DNA of 64,000 nt from Lachancea thermotolerans CBS 6340 (lineage: Eukaryota; Ascomycota; Saccharomycetes; Saccharomycetales; Saccharomycetaceae), in assembly GCF_000142805.1 (NCBI RefSeq), contig NC_013084.1, positions 620,001 through 684,000 of the forward strand, in the 5' to 3' direction. A program made the position numbers and the translations under genes. Shown in pieces: positions 46,040 to 55,679 of this stretch. Numbering within the stretch: position 1 is the first letter of the stretch; every line of letters starts with the position of its first letter. Under the pieces are notes generated by a model. The model saw nothing but the letters and a program-made list of their open reading frames with translations, ran no database searches and was not told the origin of the DNA.

Positions 46040-47884
46040 ATGAATGAGAAGCTGAGCGCAAGCGAGTTTTATAGGCTCAGTCATGAGTACTCAGAGCATG
46101 CTCATCAATTGCTTAGGGATGTAAGTACCGAGCAGCAGATGCAGCAGTACCAGACCCTAATATACCACGCGATTCATGCGTTGATCTGCACCAAGGAGCA
46201 GTTTCAACTCAGCGCTGAGCAAGATGTTACAGTCACATTAGAGCTCTGCAATCTATTGGTTCAAGAAACAGTTGAGTTCGACCTTGCAGAAACATATTTG
46301 TCTAGTGTGAAAGAGCGGCTTCATGCTACTGACCTTCTACACGAAAAGATGCTAGTCGAAGAAGCGCTCGTTCGAGTAGCTAAGATGCGAGGATCATCCC
46401 AGCACCTTAAAGACTCACTGCGTAATGTCAATGCAACCTTAAGCGACCTTGATGGCTCGAACTCGGCGTGGCACCTTTACTTCTCTTTTCTTAGAATTGA
46501 GCTGATATCAATGATTTCACCATCGGATCAGCGGATACTTCGATTGTTTGAAGAGCTGATACAAAGCAGCAGAGACGCCCCACCTTTTCATTTATTCATC
46601 ATGTGTTCTTATCTTGGCTACTGTCTTGATCAACACTTAAGCGTGCCAATGCATTATCTTCAGGAGCTTGCAACGCTATCTGACTCTGAAGCACCACCAC
46701 CGCTCAAGCTGTGGAAGCATTTGATAGAGCTTTTGGTTCTTATGCAAATCGACTCAAATATTACAGGGAAGCTTTCTGAGTTTAAGGAGTTTGTTACTAT
46801 TCACAAAAAGGTCTTGACTAGCCCGAGTTTCAATTTGAGGCTTGACAACAAGGTCGAAATCACTTTGAATAGCTTGGTTTTTCGTTACAAAGATTTTAAG
46901 AATATTATACTGTTATTCCAAAGCATTAGCTATCTGACCAACTGTTATGACAAGAAAGCCAATTTCTCCACCAGGTTTCTCCCGAAAGTTAAGAAGGCTG
47001 CAACAGAGCTACTCGATTCCGCTGAAGACGCAAATATCCTGGCGATAAACAACATGCGTTCTTTCTACAAACGGATGCTAGACCTATGTCACTACTATAC
47101 CTGCTTCGAAGGTCTGATCCTAGAAGGCGTTTGCGAAGAAGTAACGGATGAAACCGAATACGCAGCCTTGATAAACGCCATGAAACTCCAGCTGGCCAAA
47201 AATTCTGAAGGAGCCCTACAAGCATATTCCAAAATAATAGATTCCAAATTTTCAACTGAATTCAGGCTAATAGGAATGTTAAATTGTTTCGTTATCAAAG
47301 TTGCTACAATGAGCAAACATGGAGGTACCGTAGCCTTCGATGACTACCAAAAGGTTAATGAAATCTGGGCGTCCATCACACATCTTGTTGACTCGCACGA
47401 ATTCCGCATGAACCAAACTTGGCAGTGCACTTTGGTTGTGATTTGGATAGCGACTCACTTTCACCCATTTACTAACGCCCAGTTGTCTCGAGAGAATGAT
47501 GCGGACTATCTTGAAAAACTCAAATGGTTTCACTCGGCCAACAGCTATTGCAAGGTTGCAAGCAGTTCATCGCATGGAAGCGTCAACAACGAGGAAAAAC
47601 CTAAAGCACCTGCGCTCAAAAAAGCTTTGTTACTGCTTTTTCTTCTGAACTACATTGCTGGTGCTACTGTGGTTCACGACTTGGGAGAAAAGTGTCAGAT
47701 TTCCAACGCTTGCTTTTACCTCGGACAGCAACAACAAATGCCACTTATGAGATACCTTGCAGGTCTGTCGCATTTACTGAATTGCGGCCTTGCTATGAAA
47801 AGCAAGGATGTTGCCATAACGAGATCTAAGTTGAAGGAACTGGTTGAAAACTTGTTAAAGTCTGGTTTTGAGCTGGCTCAATAA
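46040..47884 (+). CDS. SCC4: Cohesin loader subunit Scc4
   Basis: 614 residues from ATG 46040 (MNEKLSASEFYRLSHEYSEH), which aligns with the S. cerevisiae start (MENLGDKLSISQVYHLAQEY); the frame reads open to about 45962 without another ATG. The protein is an all-helical TPR superhelix of the MAU2 family, with the early QETVEFDLAETYLSSVKERL helix pair conserved. Scc4 wraps the Scc2 N-terminus, and its conserved surface patch directs the loader to centromeres. YER147C neighbours SPT15 as here. It is convergent with TPS2 (144 bp). Confidence 0.93.
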   Translation: MNEKLSASEFYRLSHEYSEHAHQLLRDVSTEQQMQQYQTLIYHAIHALICTKEQFQLSAEQDVTVTLELCNLLVQETVEFDLAETYLSSVKERLHATDLLHEKMLVEEALVRVAKMRGSSQHLKDSLRNVNATLSDLDGSNSAWHLYFSFLRIELISMISPSDQRILRLFEELIQSSRDAPPFHLFIMCSYLGYCLDQHLSVPMHYLQELATLSDSEAPPPLKLWKHLIELLVLMQIDSNITGKLSEFKEFVTIHKKVLTSPSFNLRLDNKVEITLNSLVFRYKDFKNIILLFQSISYLTNCYDKKANFSTRFLPKVKKAATELLDSAEDANILAINNMRSFYKRMLDLCHYYTCFEGLILEGVCEEVTDETEYAALINAMKLQLAKNSEGALQAYSKIIDSKFSTEFRLIGMLNCFVIKVATMSKHGGTVAFDDYQKVNEIWASITHLVDSHEFRMNQTWQCTLVVIWIATHFHPFTNAQLSRENDADYLEKLKWFHSANSYCKVASSSSHGSVNNEEKPKAPALKKALLLLFLLNYIAGATVVHDLGEKCQISNACFYLGQQQQMPLMRYLAGLSHLLNCGLAMKSKDVAITRSKLKELVENLLKSGFELAQ

Positions 47885-48028
47885 TCATAATCGATCGTTT
47901 CATACACCGTAGCTGCTGCAAAAAATGCTATGAATAATACTCTGCACATAAGGCTAATTACTTTACCCCTCTGTTCCTAGTCAGGTACATAGCATATGCT
48001 TTTATGTGTCTTAAACATCTCTGTCGTA

Positions 48029-50734
48029 TCAAGCGTTATCCTTCAAGGATGCGCTCCGTTTCATGTTATAAGCTGCACCGGCCTGCTCGGATTTCACACT
48101 GCTTTCGCTGTCTTTAACGTGGCCACGGTCATCTAATTCGACAGTACCAGGACTTTGGAACAAGGAAACGTCGCCAACGAGCAAACCTAGGGTATCCAGC
48201 ACCTGCTGGGGGTCAGTCAAATGTGCCTTTGCAACGGTCTTTTTGGATGCAGATCCGACCGTTACAGGATAGATACCGTAGTGACCAGCTTCGTTCTTAT
48301 CGTCGGGGAATTTCTTGTCCCAGACACTCTCGATATCATTTAGCTGGTTGAACATATCTTCGTCCGTAAAGTCATCACCTAGACAGAGGACGAAGTCAGG
48401 AAGCTGGGACTTGGGCACGGTATCGTCCTGTTTGAACTCATCTTCGTTCAATTGCTTTTCACCGTAAGGATGCCAAACTAATCTTTTCACGATTTCACCC
48501 TTGTTCACGAATTTAGGACGAACTTCGAGGTTAGCTTTGCCCTCCATGACTTCCAATCCGAGGTCCTTAGAGAATTTCTCCAATGAGGCCTTCAGCTTTC
48601 CAGCCAAGAACTCACCCTGCTCTGGGTCAGCACGTCTGTAATGCCACGTGACAGCGACCTTCTTCTTTTCAATGAAGGAACCTGGTGTTTGAACAGTAAT
48701 TTGTTCCATGGCTTCATTTACTTTCTCTTGCCATGTCATGTCATACTTGGTTGTCAAGTTGACCCACTCTTCGGATGAAACGTCCTTCATGAAGCAACCG
48801 TGTTCAGCACTCAAACCTAATTGCGGCATGCGAGAGCCTAGCCATTTTGACAGAAACTGTTGATCTCTTCCGGAAATAATCCATATGAGATTATGTGGGT
48901 CCGCTGCCAGTTTGGAGAGAATTCTGAACAACCTCGCGCTTGGAATAGCCGCGGCAGGATCTTGCACAATTGGCGTCAAGGTGCCATCATAGTCGAACAA
49001 AAACAGGCGACGTTTGGCAGCGCGATATGCCTGCAACAGAAGAGGCCTGTTAAGAGCGGGTGTGATTTTGTTATCTTGGGACTCATGCTTGGCGATCTCC
49101 ACCATTCTCTGCAAGAAGCTGTTGTTCCAGTCTTGGATGGTTGGAACCTTCGACCAAAGCTTCATCTCCAGAGATACTCTTTCTTGTGCAGTCAAGCACA
49201 GCGCCTTCTTAATGGTTCTAGCCACGGCGACGGCGTCCCATGGATTAACGATAAGAGCATCCTTCAAAACCGTGCTAGTTCCAGAGAACTCGCTGAGGAC
49301 CAAGGGGTTGGCGTAGCATCCATCTATAGAAGACCTGCTTTTAACCGTCACGTACTCGAGGGCGGTAGTATTCATGCCGTCTCTGGCGCTTGTGATAAGA
49401 CACAAGTCAGCAGCTCTCAGTAGAGAGTGGTATGCATCCTCTGGAATCCGGACATGGTAGTGATGAACTGGAGAAGAGTTCAGGGTACCATACTGTGCGT
49501 TGATAGAGTTCACAAGATCGTTGACTTGCTGCTCCAGTTTCAAGCCCTGGTCTGTGGCAGTGGGCCTGCTCACTTGGATCAAAACGACCTTGTCTCTGTA
49601 CTCCGGGTACATAGCCAAAAAGGCCTCAAATGCCTGCAGTTTCTGAACAACGCCTCTCACAGTATCCAGTCTGTCTCTGCCGAAAATGATTTTCTTGTTC
49701 GCGTATGCTTCTTTAATGACCTTGACCTTTTCGTCGATGTCCTCGGTAAAGGCCTTGCGCAAGATCTCCTCCGTGTTGACGCCGATAGGGAGAGAGTCAA
49801 CGACAACATCACCGCCGTAAACGCTGATCACCCATTCGTCGCGGCCCTTGCCCTTGGACTTCTTCTTGGTGGAGGTGGAGTCTAAAAGTCTTTTACAGGC
49901 AGAGACAAAATGGCGGGAAAAGCCGTCGTTTTGGAAGCACACACGGTTGCTACCTAGAATACCGTCCAGCAGTTGCTTACGTTTGGACAAGCACCGGAAG
50001 TATTCGCTACTGGGCCAAGGGGTATGATGGAAGTAGGCGATAATGGCGTCGCCGAAGCGCATGCGCAGCAGCTGGGGCAGCAGCATGAGGTAGTAATCGT
50101 GAACCCAGATTATGTCACCAGGCTGGTAGATCTGGGCTACCTTCAAAGCGTAAGCCTCGTTGAACTTGACATAGTCGTACCACCAGGTGTTTTCTTTCTG
50201 CCCGTCTGAGGGGGGGTTGAGGATGTAGTGCAGCGCGGGCCAAACGATTTTGTCCGAATACTCACGCCAACGCAGCTGGTCCCTGCGCAGCAGCCAGACT
50301 GGGTGGACCGTCATCTTGTTATTGGAGTCCTCCTTGTCCTGCAGCTTCTCCGCGATCACCCGCTTCTGCTCCTGCGACAGGTAGAGTGGATCCTCGTTGG
50401 ACTCTTGCGAATTGTAGCGCGCATTGTCGTTGGCGGCCTGGGTGCCGCGCTGGTTGGGAGGCGCGACGTACGCGAACTTGTTGCCGGGGTCGATCTCGCC
50501 GGTCCAGCCCACCACATGCTCCTCCCAGTCGGGCGAGTCCCGGAGCAGATACAGCGACGAGTATAGCGCGCTGTTGCCAGAGATCGGAGTCAGCTTCCAC
50601 TCGTCGCCGGGGTCCTGATTCTCGCCGGGCGTGTAGAGGTCGTTCCTGCTGACCTTGTAAGGGAGCTGTGGCACACAATTGATGATGCGGCCGGAGACGG
50701 GCTTTTCCGCAGTGCCAGGTTTGTCAGAGCTCAT
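48029..50734 (-). CDS. TPS2: Trehalose-6-phosphate phosphatase Tps2
   Basis: 901 residues (S. cerevisiae 896). Residues 1-550 are a GT20 glycosyltransferase-like domain, inactive in this family but with recognisable YHSLLRAADLCLITSARDGM and VHDYYLMLLPQLLRMRFGD segments. Residues 570-860 form the HAD phosphatase with the nucleophile motif DYDGTLTP at about 579 and the late GDDFTDEDMF motif. It converts trehalose 6-phosphate to trehalose in the Tps1-Tps2-Tsl1 complex. AGGGG stress elements stand upstream. The first 150 codons are far more GC-rich than the rest. YDR074W is the counterpart, next to PPH3 in S. cerevisiae; here PEA2, SPT15 and SCC4 intervene from the YER track. Confidence 0.97.
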   Translation of the reverse strand: MSSDKPGTAEKPVSGRIINCVPQLPYKVSRNDLYTPGENQDPGDEWKLTPISGNSALYSSLYLLRDSPDWEEHVVGWTGEIDPGNKFAYVAPPNQRGTQAANDNARYNSQESNEDPLYLSQEQKRVIAEKLQDKEDSNNKMTVHPVWLLRRDQLRWREYSDKIVWPALHYILNPPSDGQKENTWWYDYVKFNEAYALKVAQIYQPGDIIWVHDYYLMLLPQLLRMRFGDAIIAYFHHTPWPSSEYFRCLSKRKQLLDGILGSNRVCFQNDGFSRHFVSACKRLLDSTSTKKKSKGKGRDEWVISVYGGDVVVDSLPIGVNTEEILRKAFTEDIDEKVKVIKEAYANKKIIFGRDRLDTVRGVVQKLQAFEAFLAMYPEYRDKVVLIQVSRPTATDQGLKLEQQVNDLVNSINAQYGTLNSSPVHHYHVRIPEDAYHSLLRAADLCLITSARDGMNTTALEYVTVKSRSSIDGCYANPLVLSEFSGTSTVLKDALIVNPWDAVAVARTIKKALCLTAQERVSLEMKLWSKVPTIQDWNNSFLQRMVEIAKHESQDNKITPALNRPLLLQAYRAAKRRLFLFDYDGTLTPIVQDPAAAIPSARLFRILSKLAADPHNLIWIISGRDQQFLSKWLGSRMPQLGLSAEHGCFMKDVSSEEWVNLTTKYDMTWQEKVNEAMEQITVQTPGSFIEKKKVAVTWHYRRADPEQGEFLAGKLKASLEKFSKDLGLEVMEGKANLEVRPKFVNKGEIVKRLVWHPYGEKQLNEDEFKQDDTVPKSQLPDFVLCLGDDFTDEDMFNQLNDIESVWDKKFPDDKNEAGHYGIYPVTVGSASKKTVAKAHLTDPQQVLDTLGLLVGDVSLFQSPGTVELDDRGHVKDSESSVKSEQAGAAYNMKRSASLKDNA

Positions 50735-50977
50735 GTTCGAGGAATTGAGTCTGTTTCGAGGGGTCGTTGTTGCGTCGAGATCGTGTTTGTTTGAGATCGC
50801 GCGATTTAAGCCCTTTTAAACCTCTGTTGGAAGAGAAACGTCGAAAGAGGGGGCCGCTTGCTAACGGGCAAAAAAATTGCTGGCGGGTGCGGGCCTGGAC
50901 GCGGCCTACTCACGTGTTATGTCATGTGTGCACTGCACGTGACAGGGCAGCGTACCGTCACGTGCAGGTTATGCCGT
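50735..50977. promoter_or_regulatory. TPS2 promoter with two STREs and three CACGTG sites
   Basis: AGGGG at 50759-50763 and 50848-50852 match the Msn2/Msn4 stress element; the family's TPS2 is STRE-controlled. CACGTG occurs at 50911, 50936 and 50959, close to the end of SNF11. Function is inferred from motif and position. Confidence 0.5.
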
Positions 50978-51445
50978 TCACCACACCTCGAACACTCGGC
51001 TGGTCAGCAGGTACAGTTTGGCAAGGATGTCCTGCGACGGCTGTTGCGACGGCAGCTGCGGCGGCTCAAGGATCGCAGGCTTGCAGCCCGCGTGGCCCTG
51101 GTTGAGCTGTGAGATGCATTGCAGGTTCGCGTGGACGCGCTTCAGGTACTGCGATACGATGTTCTGCTGTTGCTCGGGCGAGAAATGCGCTGTGTTGTAG
51201 CTGAGCTGGTTCACGCGTGCGAGAAGCACGCTGTTGATGTGCAAGAGCAGCTGGACCTTGTACTGCGCGTGGCGGGGCTCTTGCGGATCCATGGGGGGCG
51301 GCGGTTCGCTGGTGTGTATGACCGTTAGCGGCGGTTGGTGAGAAGACGTGGGCCAGGACAAAAGTTGTGGGAGCGGGACCGTGCGGGGCGAGGGCGTCAC
51401 GTAATAGTCATCGCAGACGAAGCAGGCACGTGACAGCCACCACAT
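50978..51445 (-). CDS. SNF11: SWI/SNF subunit Snf11
   Basis: The conserved part is QYKVQLLLHINSVLLARV, then the VSQYLKRVHANLQCISQLNQG helix, PPQLPSQQPSQDIL and a C-terminal FEVW, closely matching S. cerevisiae Snf11 (169 residues, ending FEIW). Snf11 is a small SWI/SNF subunit that binds a conserved region of Snf2. Two starts are possible: ATG 51445 gives 155 residues, near the usual length, with a Pro/Ser-rich poorly conserved front; ATG 51292 gives 104 residues and begins just before the conserved block. A CACGTG inside the longer front (51427) could mean that part is promoter. I chose the longer form for length; the start is uncertain. Confidence 0.85.
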   Translation of the reverse strand: MWWLSRACFVCDDYYVTPSPRTVPLPQLLSWPTSSHQPPLTVIHTSEPPPPMDPQEPRHAQYKVQLLLHINSVLLARVNQLSYNTAHFSPEQQQNIVSQYLKRVHANLQCISQLNQGHAGCKPAILEPPQLPSQQPSQDILAKLYLLTSRVFEVW

Positions 51446-51944
51446 ACGCAGTATCACGTGCGAGTAAGGTTACCCTCAGTAATTACAGACCACGTGTACT
51501 AGATGTCACATGACTGATGTCACATGACACTATCACAACCCACACACCGAGGATCCCGCCGACGTTTCTGCACGTGACGTAACCGCTCTGTCACGTGAGT
51601 ATATACCCCAGACTAGTCGTAGAAAGTGCGCGCGGAACGGAAGCGCTACCGCCCCCAGAAAATGCCGCAGCGCTCACCTCGCTCTGTCGCCGAAGCTGCA
51701 GCTTTCGCCAGCGACAAAAAGAAAAGGTACCTTACCAAGTCCGTGTGGCATGAGGGGCCCTGCCGCGAAGCGCTTGAAAAGATATGTAGTTGATTTATGT
51801 CCATTTATACTCTCGAGAAGATACTAGGATAGACAAGTCTCAACAAGAGGTGTCGTAGCGTTTTCCTCGTGAGTCAGCAACAGAAGGTAGGACGCTACTA
51901 AAGGCCTTGTCCATCTATACCCCGTTTTGCAGCACCTGCACATA
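51446..51944. promoter_or_regulatory. SNF11-IPT1 divergent promoter with CACGTG cluster
   Basis: CACGTG at 51455, 51491, 51571 and 51592, plus 51427 just inside the longer SNF11 frame, and a tandem ATGTCACATGAC at 51503 and 51517. TATATA follows at 51600-51605. CACGTG preceded by TCA is the Cbf1 type (RTCACRTG). A 43-codon ATG frame at 51662-51793 lies between the sites and IPT1. Confidence 0.55.
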
Positions 51945-53438
51945 ATGCCGGCGGTTCTGGTGTCCTACTCGTCGTTCAAATCGCTAGCGTCGCTGCCTTG
52001 GCAGTTCGTGGTGCGCGTGTACCGCGGCGGGCTCAACCGACGCAACATACCCACGCTTGCGTTCAACTTCGCACTCAACTTCTTCCCCGTGTTTCTGTGG
52101 CTGACGATATTCAAGAACGCGGGCGTGATCCCCACGCGGCTGCGCCCTCGGATCCATAGCCAGCTGGCGTTCCTGGCGGACGTGTTCATGTTCGGGGACT
52201 CCGCGGGTGAGCTCGTGTCACAGTACGGCGCAGACGCGCGGTTCGCGGCGGCGATGACGTGGCTGACGTCCACGGTGTTCGCGCTCGCGGTGCTCGTGGC
52301 CGCACCTGTCTCGGTGTGGTACTACCTATACTACAAGCGGAGGCTCAATTACAACGTGATCGACCCCTACGCGGCGCTTTTCCACCGCAACCAGCCATTC
52401 TCGCCCACGGCGCCGCGCGCCATCCTGCCGTTCCTCTTCCTCATCTACACTTTCGTCGGGCTCAACACGGTGCACCTGCTGACCTCGCAGAACGAGGACA
52501 ACTTCACGAAAAACAAGGACTTGCTGGCTTGGACCTCGTACGTGCTGCTGCACCTGCTCGCCCCTATCTTTACCGCGGTGTACCTATATGTGTTCCACCC
52601 TCCAGGCACGCTGAAGGCCTTCTCCCTGGCGATGGGGCTGCAGAACATTTGCGGCGTGTTTTCGCATCTGCTGGTGCCCATGGCGCCGCCCTGGTTCGTT
52701 CACATGTACGGGATCAAGGACACAGAACACGTCTCGTATGAGCAGGAGGGCTTCGCCGCCGGGCTCACCAGGGTCGACTCGCATCTGGGCACGCACCTGA
52801 ACTCTAAGGGTTTCCACAAGTCTCCGATCGTGTTCGGCGCTGTGCCTTCGCTGCACTCTGCCATAGCCGTGCAGTGCTTTCTGTTTCTGATCACCCGCGC
52901 CACCAGCACCAAGGCCAACTTCGGCAGCGCGAGCCAAGGCCAGAACCGCGACTGTGTGCAGCTGCAGGAGCCGCCCACCATCGCCGCGTCACAGCTGTCG
53001 GCTCCCAAGGAACCAGAGTCTTTCGAGCTCGACTCCGTCACCGACGTCTCCCTGACGCCGTCTGGCGGCTCTGTCACGCCTCCGCCCAACATGGTTTACG
53101 CCACGCCGATCCCGGAGGCCGCCCTGAACTCGAGGTGGCTGCGGATCTTCCACATCGCGTTTTTGCCACGCTTCTTGGGCACCACGTTCCCACTCCTGCA
53201 ATGGTGGAGCACCATGTACCTCGACCACCACTTTCGCTTCGATCTCTTCGTGGGCATGTGTTACGCGGTCACCAGCTTTTTGATCGTGAACCACTACTAC
53301 CTGCAGCCCCGCGTGCTGAAGAGGTGGTGCAATCTCCGTATGGGTGTCGAACCCGACATTCGGAAGGAGGCCAAAACTATGGGCATGCGTGTTTTTGAAA
53401 ACACCAACGTCGAGTGGTTCTTCGACCCCTTTGCATAA
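51945..53438 (+). CDS. IPT1: Inositolphosphotransferase Ipt1 (M(IP)2C synthase)
   Basis: 497 residues from ATG 51945 (S. cerevisiae 527); the frame is open six codons upstream without an ATG. Several membrane segments run from about residue 38 onward. The Aur1/Ipt1 catalytic motifs are intact: GAVPSLHSAIA (about residue 305) and LDHHFRFDLFVG (about 425), giving the His-His-Asp triad of the PAP2-like fold. A polar Ser/Pro insert lies between them. It transfers phosphoinositol from phosphatidylinositol to MIPC, making M(IP)2C, the major plasma-membrane sphingolipid. Third positions are strongly GC-rich. Corresponds to YDR072C next to SNF11. Confidence 0.95.
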   Translation: MPAVLVSYSSFKSLASLPWQFVVRVYRGGLNRRNIPTLAFNFALNFFPVFLWLTIFKNAGVIPTRLRPRIHSQLAFLADVFMFGDSAGELVSQYGADARFAAAMTWLTSTVFALAVLVAAPVSVWYYLYYKRRLNYNVIDPYAALFHRNQPFSPTAPRAILPFLFLIYTFVGLNTVHLLTSQNEDNFTKNKDLLAWTSYVLLHLLAPIFTAVYLYVFHPPGTLKAFSLAMGLQNICGVFSHLLVPMAPPWFVHMYGIKDTEHVSYEQEGFAAGLTRVDSHLGTHLNSKGFHKSPIVFGAVPSLHSAIAVQCFLFLITRATSTKANFGSASQGQNRDCVQLQEPPTIAASQLSAPKEPESFELDSVTDVSLTPSGGSVTPPPNMVYATPIPEAALNSRWLRIFHIAFLPRFLGTTFPLLQWWSTMYLDHHFRFDLFVGMCYAVTSFLIVNHYYLQPRVLKRWCNLRMGVEPDIRKEAKTMGMRVFENTNVEWFFDPFA

Positions 53439-53555
53439 TACTAAGTACGCTTCCTGGACCTTTTATAAATTATATGCTAGCGCAGCGACCCTCGTTGTTT
53501 CTATGCCGTGCTGTGATGTTAAAATCTATATTGTTACAACCACTACAAAATTCGT

Positions 53556-53801
53556 TCAGAGGCGCTTACCGCCAGGCACGAGCATTGAGATGTTGTTGCC
53601 GCTCAGGAGCATCTTTCCCGCGTGCCTTTTGATCTCCTGGTCGTGGTCGTACTCGATCACGTCTTCGAGAACCACGTTTACGAAGTCATCGTAGCCCACT
53701 AGGGTTCCCGCGAACTCGCGATGGGACGTGAGCATCACCCAGACGGGCTGACCCACAGTCTTGTCTATGATCTCCAGCGGCAGTACTTCAGCGATAGACA
53801 T
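53556..53801 (-). CDS. LSM5: Sm-like protein Lsm5
   Basis: 81 residues (S. cerevisiae 93). Sm motif 1 reads GTLVGYDDFVNVVLEDV and Sm motif 2 MLLSGNNISMLVPGG, both complete. Compared with the S. cerevisiae protein it has a shorter loop between the motifs. Lsm5 is part of Lsm1-7 (mRNA decapping) and Lsm2-8 (U6 snRNA). YER146W stands next to SCC4 in S. cerevisiae; here TPS2, SNF11 and IPT1 lie between. It is convergent with IPT1. Confidence 0.97.
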   Translation of the reverse strand: MSIAEVLPLEIIDKTVGQPVWVMLTSHREFAGTLVGYDDFVNVVLEDVIEYDHDQEIKRHAGKMLLSGNNISMLVPGGKRL

Positions 53802-54552
53802 GCTTGCGGTGTTGAGTTGGAGAGTTGTTTAGTGAATTCTTGCGCACTGGGTTATAGTACAGGTCCTGATGGTGGATAATTTTTGAATAATCGTAGATAG
53901 CGACCGATCAAACCGCGCCCGCGCGTCCTAAGGAGCTGAGGGTCTCGTGGGGCGGCAGGGCTTGTAGATTGGATTTATAGGGCTCGAGCATGTACACGAG
54001 GCTACTACGCAGCGCGCAATTCAGCACTATCGTTGGGACAGTGTGGTCTGGTCAGTGGGAGACGTACAAGATGATATCATTCGGGCAAGGGTAAGTTTAG
54101 GCCGGCAGAGGCATAGGGTGGATCGCAGGCGGATTGCGAGACGGTGAGTCAGGGAGATGTGAGGAGCCACCACTGCGCGTGAAGCATCCAGGCTGCACCG
54201 CCCGTCTGTCGCACACTAACCAGCGACTTTCCTGAAACAAGTGCTCACGTGACCAAGACCCTGAACTGTGTGCCATCTGCGCCAGCGCCCGCACAGAGGC
54301 CTGCGCCCACGCCAATGCTCGCGCCAGCTCCCATGCGCCAGCATACGCGTCCGCGCGCGTGTCCACGAGTACGCCCGCGCTCCTCCCTGCTTTCAGCACC
54401 CTTGTCACTAGTAACTAGAGGCGGCCTTGACCCGGCCAATTTCACAACTCTTGTGATAGAAAAATTGACAGCGCCCTGGTTGTCTCAACAGGCTACACCT
54501 CAGCTTTGCAGAGTCCTTCTTCAAAGACACACCACCCAACAAGGCTTCAATT
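53802..54552. other. Divergent LSM5-PAA1 intergenic region (751 bp)
   Basis: GC-rich in its right half, with a CACGTG at 54246. A 34-codon ATG frame at 53990-54094 is followed by intron-like signals (GTAAGT at 54091, CACTAAC at 54214). Long GC-rich frames opposite each other around 54.1-54.6 kb look like composition artefacts. No supported gene. Confidence 0.45.
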
Positions 54553-55140
54553 ATGAGCTCTACACTGCCATTGCACATGTACATCCGCCCCCTGATGGTC
54601 GAGGACACTCAGGACGTCTGCGACCTGGAGAGTAGGGGCTTTCCTCCAGAGGAGCGCGCGTCGCCCGAGACCGCGGAGTTCCGCCTGACGGCGTGCCCCG
54701 AGCTGTGCTCCGGGCTGTTCATCAGAGACGTGGAGGGGTCCGAGGTCAAGGGCGAGAAGCTCATCGGCCACATCCTGGGCACCAAGATCCCCTGCTCCGC
54801 GGATGGCACGCAAAACGCGCTTATTACCCTGGAGAGCATGGGCAAGGTGCACGACGAGTCGTCCACGACCGTGGGCATCCACTCCGTGGTCATCGCGCCC
54901 GAGCACCAGAAGAAGAACTTGGCCACGCTGCTGCTGACGGACTACATCCAGAAGCTCAGCAACCAGGAGGTGGGGCAGAGAATCGCGATCATCGCCCATG
55001 AGCCACTGGTGCCTTTCTACGAGCGCATCGGCTTCCAGCTGCTGGGCGAGAACAAGACGGTGAAGGCGGACCCGGCCTTCAGCAAGTCCAAGTGGTGCGA
55101 CATGGTGCGCGAGCTGGTGAAGGAGGAGTACGAGAACTGA
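54553..55140 (+). CDS. PAA1: Polyamine/arylalkylamine N-acetyltransferase Paa1
   Basis: 195 residues (S. cerevisiae 191), starting [20 protein letters not shown] as in the family. It is a GNAT fold: the acetyl-CoA loop is in [20 protein letters not shown] (Q-K-K-N-L-A instead of the usual R/Q-x-x-G-x-G/A, as in S. cerevisiae), followed by the [15 protein letters not shown] motif B. It acetylates spermidine, spermine and arylalkylamines. Codons are almost all GC-ending. Corresponds to YDR071C, between IPT1 and FMP16. Confidence 0.95.
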   Translation: MSSTLPLHMYIRPLMVEDTQDVCDLESRGFPPEERASPETAEFRLTACPELCSGLFIRDVEGSEVKGEKLIGHILGTKIPCSADGTQNALITLESMGKVHDESSTTVGIHSVVIAPEHQKKNLATLLLTDYIQKLSNQEVGQRIAIIAHEPLVPFYERIGFQLLGENKTVKADPAFSKSKWCDMVRELVKEEYEN

Positions 55141-55346
55141 GCTGCGCTCGGCGCCCTTGCGCAGCGCGCGGCGGCGCCGCCGCGCGCTGCTGCTCCCGTG
55201 GTGGCGGTCACGTGACGCTCGGCCCTGCCCGCGTCCCGTCCGCGCCTTGACCTGCCGCTACTGTCTCTGCCAGCGCTAGACCCTCGCGCCTGGCTAGGGT
55301 GCTTCGCCGCGAGCGCCTGCGGCCTTGCCCTTGCTTTGACCTCACC

Positions 55347-55410
55347 CGTACGTAACTACCCACGTACGAAACTACCTGCGTCCGAAACGATATACGTACA
55401 AAACGACCCA
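55347..55410 (+). repeat. Four imperfect 16-bp tandem repeats
   Basis: Units start at 55347, 55363, 55379 and 55395: CGTACGTAACTACCCA, CGTACGAAACTACCTG, CGTCCGAAACGATATA and CGTACAAAACGACCCA. The exact 16-bp register with a shared CGTaCgaAACtAcc core points to a tandem array that has drifted. Confidence 0.75.
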
Positions 55411-55671
55411 GATACCAGTCACCTGCTACGAACTTTTCGCATTCTACCGTGCGAGACGACAAGCTCTTCACAACCACAACCGTACCCCGCCCGCCCCTTG
55501 CACTTGCTACGATCTCCCCGGTTACGCATGCGGTTGCGCGCCACAAGCAAGTCGCGGCCCGCCGCCAAGCGAATTACAGCAGGCGCAATTGTGCACATGA
55601 TTGCTTAGCAGTCCGTGACGGAGGCGTAAATGCGCCGCGCGCCCCGGGGCAAAGGGCGGGGCTGGCAGCGG

Positions 55672-55679
55672 TATATAAG
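55672..55679 (+). promoter_or_regulatory. TATA box of FMP16 (TATATAAG)
   Basis: Consensus TATAWAWR, 95 bp upstream of the FMP16 ATG, in otherwise very GC-rich DNA. Confidence 0.75.

Noticed and set aside
54097-54635. Long open frames on both strands between LSM5 and PAA1
   Set aside because: They are Pro/Ala/Arg-rich, overlap each other and the PAA1 start, and are explained by high GC content that removes stop codons.
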